A stretch of 5,874 bases of DNA from Nitrospirota bacterium (GTDB lineage: Bacteria; Nitrospirota; JACRHJ01). The DNA is taken from assembly GCA_021815285.1 (NCBI GenBank), contig JAKAHE010000133.1, positions 1-5,874 on the forward strand, given 5' to 3'. The notes beneath the pieces were generated by a model that saw only the letters and a list, made by a program, of their open reading frames with translations, was not told the DNA's origin and did not search any database. Shown here piece by piece: positions 3,701 through 5,874 of this stretch (the stretch's first letter is position 1; each line of letters begins with the position of its first letter). The position numbers were made by a program, and so were the translations under genes.

Positions 3701-5874
3701 GTTTCGCGCAGGAAGCCATAAGAGAGAAGCTCCTTTACGAAATGGGCCAGGCTCGTTACGACGCGAAGGACGGCAGGACGGCATATCCGAACTGGCCTGA
3801 GGCCGGTCGACCGACTCCGAGCGTCGCACAGCTTCGGCAGGCCGCGCCGCAGGGCCCGTTCTCTACGTGGTTCGACGGCTACGTCCCGCGCGTGGTCAGC
3901 CCGGAGTTCTACGAGGTGATGCGGGAGGCGCTCCCAATTATAGGGGCCGCGATAAGGCGGCTCGCCAGCCTTACCGGGACGCTTCAGGTGGACGGAGACA
4001 AAGGGAAGATCGTGGACGAGATCCGAGAGTTCTTCACCTTCGTCCAGGTGAACGATTTTCAGATAGGCATCCAGTCCTTTCTGGACAATCTGCAGAACGA
4101 GGTTTTCGAGCAGGGGTTCGCTTTCGCCGAGAAGGTCTGGACGAAGAATAGGAAGGACATAAGGCAGCTTCGGGTTGGGGACAGCAAGTTCATATTCTTC
4201 AAGAACGACGACAAGGGCAACATCTACGCGACTATGCGGCCCAAGCCTTGGCCGCGACTCGGCCTTTACGACCCGTCGCTCCGGATGCACCAGCTTATCG
4301 ACCCGCATCTGCTTTCCGGCGTCTGGTCTTCGCTCGGATATTACCCGGTCTGGGCGCCGATGGAAGTGTCCCTCGACCTGACGAACAAGATTTATCTGTG
4401 TTTTCACGGCCAGAACCAGGACCCTTACGGCGAGTCGCTTCTCTCCGGGATGGAGTTCGTCTCGCAGCTTCTGGCCACGATAATCAACCAGGACAAGAAC
4501 GTCTTCGAGCGATACGGAGGCCCGAGCTACAACGTCCAGTTGCAGACTTCCGGCAAGGACTTGTCCGGCGCGGACAACGCCGGAGTGCCGAACGCGCAGA
4601 AGCGCGCCGAGCAGTTGAGGACGGACTTCGACGCGGTGATGAGAAGGAAGAGGAAGGGGCTATCGGGGGATTTCATAAACGTCATCGACAAGGACAGCAA
4701 GCTCGTAATCTCGGTCATCGGCGCGGACGGGAAGGCGCTCGTCCAGGTCGAGTCCTCGTACAGGATGTGCGTCGAGCAGCTTATATCCAAGACTGGCTTA
4801 CAGCCCTGGATGCTCGGCATAACTTCGGGCCGTCAGGCCGGGGCGGTGGACGACCCGGAGTCCGCTCTCGTGATGCAGGACGCGGAGCTTAGGAAGGCCG
4901 TCATTTTACCGCACCTACAAATCATGGCCCGCGAGCTTCTGCGGGCGCGAGGCCGCACGTGGAAGGAGGGCGATTTCGTTCTGTCGCTCGTTTCGCCGAA
5001 CCTGCACAACATCCAGCAGGCGGCACAGGCGCGGTTCCTGAACGCTCAGGCGGAGCTGATGGAGTCCGGCGCCCGCATGACCTCTCAGCAGGCGGAGAAC
5101 GACATCGAGACGCAGACGGACGTAACTCCGCCGAACGCTCACGAGCCGGGCGGGAAGATTATAACCAAGGTATCGTTCCGGTCGAAGTCGGGGAATCTAC
5201 ATAGACATGTGTGCAAGGAGGCGAAGGTCAAGGACCCGCAGGCCGAGGCGATTGTGCAACTGGGCCTGTCCGCGACGCTCTCCCTCTGGTCGGAGCTTCA
5301 GGACAGGGTATTCAGGATTCTGGCTTTACCTTCCACATCTGCGAAAGCCTTCGATTTCACCCCGGCCATGCTTTCACAGGTAAGGGACGCAATCATGCAG
5401 CTCGCCGAGGACATGGTTGCCAATTCGCGGGACTTGCAGGGGCCGGTGGTCACATATACCGGCCGGGCGCACGCCCTGGGATTTCTACAGGCGGCGAATG
5501 CTTCCGGGCAAGACATCCCGCTTCTCGACCTGCACAAGAATCGGGCTGTTTACAAGAAACTTTTGAATAACGGTTTCGACCTTGTAAGGAACGACGCGAC
5601 GCGGTTTTACCAGGACGAGATAAAGCCAGCGATGCAGGCCGGGGTTTTGCGCGGTGCGAATCCCAGGGAGATCGCCTCGGAGCTGGCCGAGCAGTTCGGC
5701 TCCTGGAACTCGGACTGGGAGCGTCTTGTGCGCTCGGAGGTCTGCCTTGCGCAGGAGCGGGGGAAGAAAAGCGAATGGAAAGCGGAAGGTATGCATCGGG
5801 TTCATTTCTCGCCCGCGCCCGGCGCTTGCGAGATATGCGCCTCGCTTGAAGGCGACTACGACATATACGACTGT
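3697..5874 (+). CDS. Portal protein fused to MuF/SPP1 gp7-type head morphogenesis domain (3' partial)
   Basis: The ATG at 3697 overlaps the terL stop (ATGA) and follows GGGAGAGG (3687-3694). Translating codon by codon I find no stop to the window end: 726 residues, unfinished. Residues ~50-470 are portal-like. They include PEFYEVMREALPIIGAAIRR (69-88), a central beta-rich part, NQDPYGESLL (240-249) matching the PYG.S.L portal signature, and VFERYGGPSY (269-278), like the ERYG.P element of Mu gp29-type (DUF935) portals. Residues ~471-500 form a linker. Residues ~500-726 read as a MuF domain: helices with NRAVYKKLLNNGFDLVRN (615-632), GANPREIASELAEQF (653-667), RLVRSEVCLAQERGKKSEW (676-694) matching the usual R[TS]E..xAx..G helix, then FSPAPGACEICASLEGDYD (704-722) with the family's C-x2-C...G putative metal site at C711 and C714. 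Known roles: the portal forms the 12-fold ring for DNA passage; MuF proteins act in head assembly and may be packaged. In Mu these are separate gp29 and gp30; here they are one polypeptide. Confidence 0.88.
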   Translation, partial: MSFAQEAIREKLLYEMGQARYDAKDGRTAYPNWPEAGRPTPSVAQLRQAAPQGPFSTWFDGYVPRVVSPEFYEVMREALPIIGAAIRRLASLTGTLQVDGDKGKIVDEIREFFTFVQVNDFQIGIQSFLDNLQNEVFEQGFAFAEKVWTKNRKDIRQLRVGDSKFIFFKNDDKGNIYATMRPKPWPRLGLYDPSLRMHQLIDPHLLSGVWSSLGYYPVWAPMEVSLDLTNKIYLCFHGQNQDPYGESLLSGMEFVSQLLATIINQDKNVFERYGGPSYNVQLQTSGKDLSGADNAGVPNAQKRAEQLRTDFDAVMRRKRKGLSGDFINVIDKDSKLVISVIGADGKALVQVESSYRMCVEQLISKTGLQPWMLGITSGRQAGAVDDPESALVMQDAELRKAVILPHLQIMARELLRARGRTWKEGDFVLSLVSPNLHNIQQAAQARFLNAQAELMESGARMTSQQAENDIETQTDVTPPNAHEPGGKIITKVSFRSKSGNLHRHVCKEAKVKDPQAEAIVQLGLSATLSLWSELQDRVFRILALPSTSAKAFDFTPAMLSQVRDAIMQLAEDMVANSRDLQGPVVTYTGRAHALGFLQAANASGQDIPLLDLHKNRAVYKKLLNNGFDLVRNDATRFYQDEIKPAMQAGVLRGANPREIASELAEQFGSWNSDWERLVRSEVCLAQERGKKSEWKAEGMHRVHFSPAPGACEICASLEGDYDIYDC

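Noticed and set aside
3577..4407. 276-codon open frame on the minus strand
   Set aside because: It spans the terL/portal junction antisense to two well-supported genes, and its translation is Arg/Val/Leu-rich with no recognisable domain.
4248..4892. 214-codon plus-strand frame inside the portal gene
   Set aside because: It is out of frame with the portal, Arg/Ala/Gly-rich, and has no ribosome binding site; the portal frame carries the PYGES and ERYGGP motifs.
5211..5570. Separate small gene starting near AGGAGG at 5216-5221
   Set aside because: The SD-like sequence lies after the supposed GTG start and has no start codon at proper spacing; the MuF frame is continuous across the whole region.

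Overview
The window looks like a bacterial chromosome (or a contig assembled from a metagenome) crossing from a host gene into the packaging and head-assembly end of a tailed-phage genome, most likely a prophage. The host side is the C-terminal part of a multiheme c-type cytochrome with paired CXXCH motifs. Such genes are common in bacteria that respire metals or minerals (Desulfuromonadota-like, Nitrospirota-like and similar groups), but the sequence does not fix the taxon. By eye the cytochrome region is poorer in G+C than the phage genes, which read as about 55-60% GC.

Layout: (1) 1-711 is the cytochrome, cut off at the window's 5' edge and ending in tandem stops. (2) 712-892 has no gene. 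It holds a Shine-Dalgarno sequence with no start codon, a strong rho-independent terminator (760-795) and an extended -10 promoter (868-876) for the tRNA. (3) 893-967 is a tRNA with encoded CCA and a tRNA-Gly-like body. Its anticodon loop has only 6 nt if the stem is 5 bp, so its identity is ambiguous between Gly(TCC) and Trp(CCA). (4) 973-1010 is a REP-like GC-rich palindrome. (5) 1026-5874 is a tightly packed plus-strand operon: a probable small terminase subunit, the large terminase subunit, then one long open frame that fuses a portal protein to a MuF/SPP1 gp7-type head morphogenesis domain and runs off the 3' edge. Both gene junctions are 4-bp ATGA overlaps.

How the genes work together: the small terminase recognises phage DNA. 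The large terminase (ATPase plus RNase H-fold nuclease) cuts the DNA and drives it through the portal ring into the prohead. MuF-type proteins sit at or near the portal inside the head and are often ejected or injected with the DNA. The order TerS-TerL-portal-MuF matches the Mu gp27-gp30 order, with the last two joined here. The tRNA between the cytochrome and the phage block is a natural candidate for the integration site, but no integrase, repressor or second att copy lies in the window.

The points most worth a second look are the abnormal tRNA anticodon loop at the host/phage border, the portal-MuF fusion, a very AT-rich signal-peptide-like leader on the large terminase, a four-cysteine cluster in the small terminase, and a hairpin that may mask the terL ribosome binding site. 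I found no CRISPR array, transposase, rRNA or recognisable defence gene.
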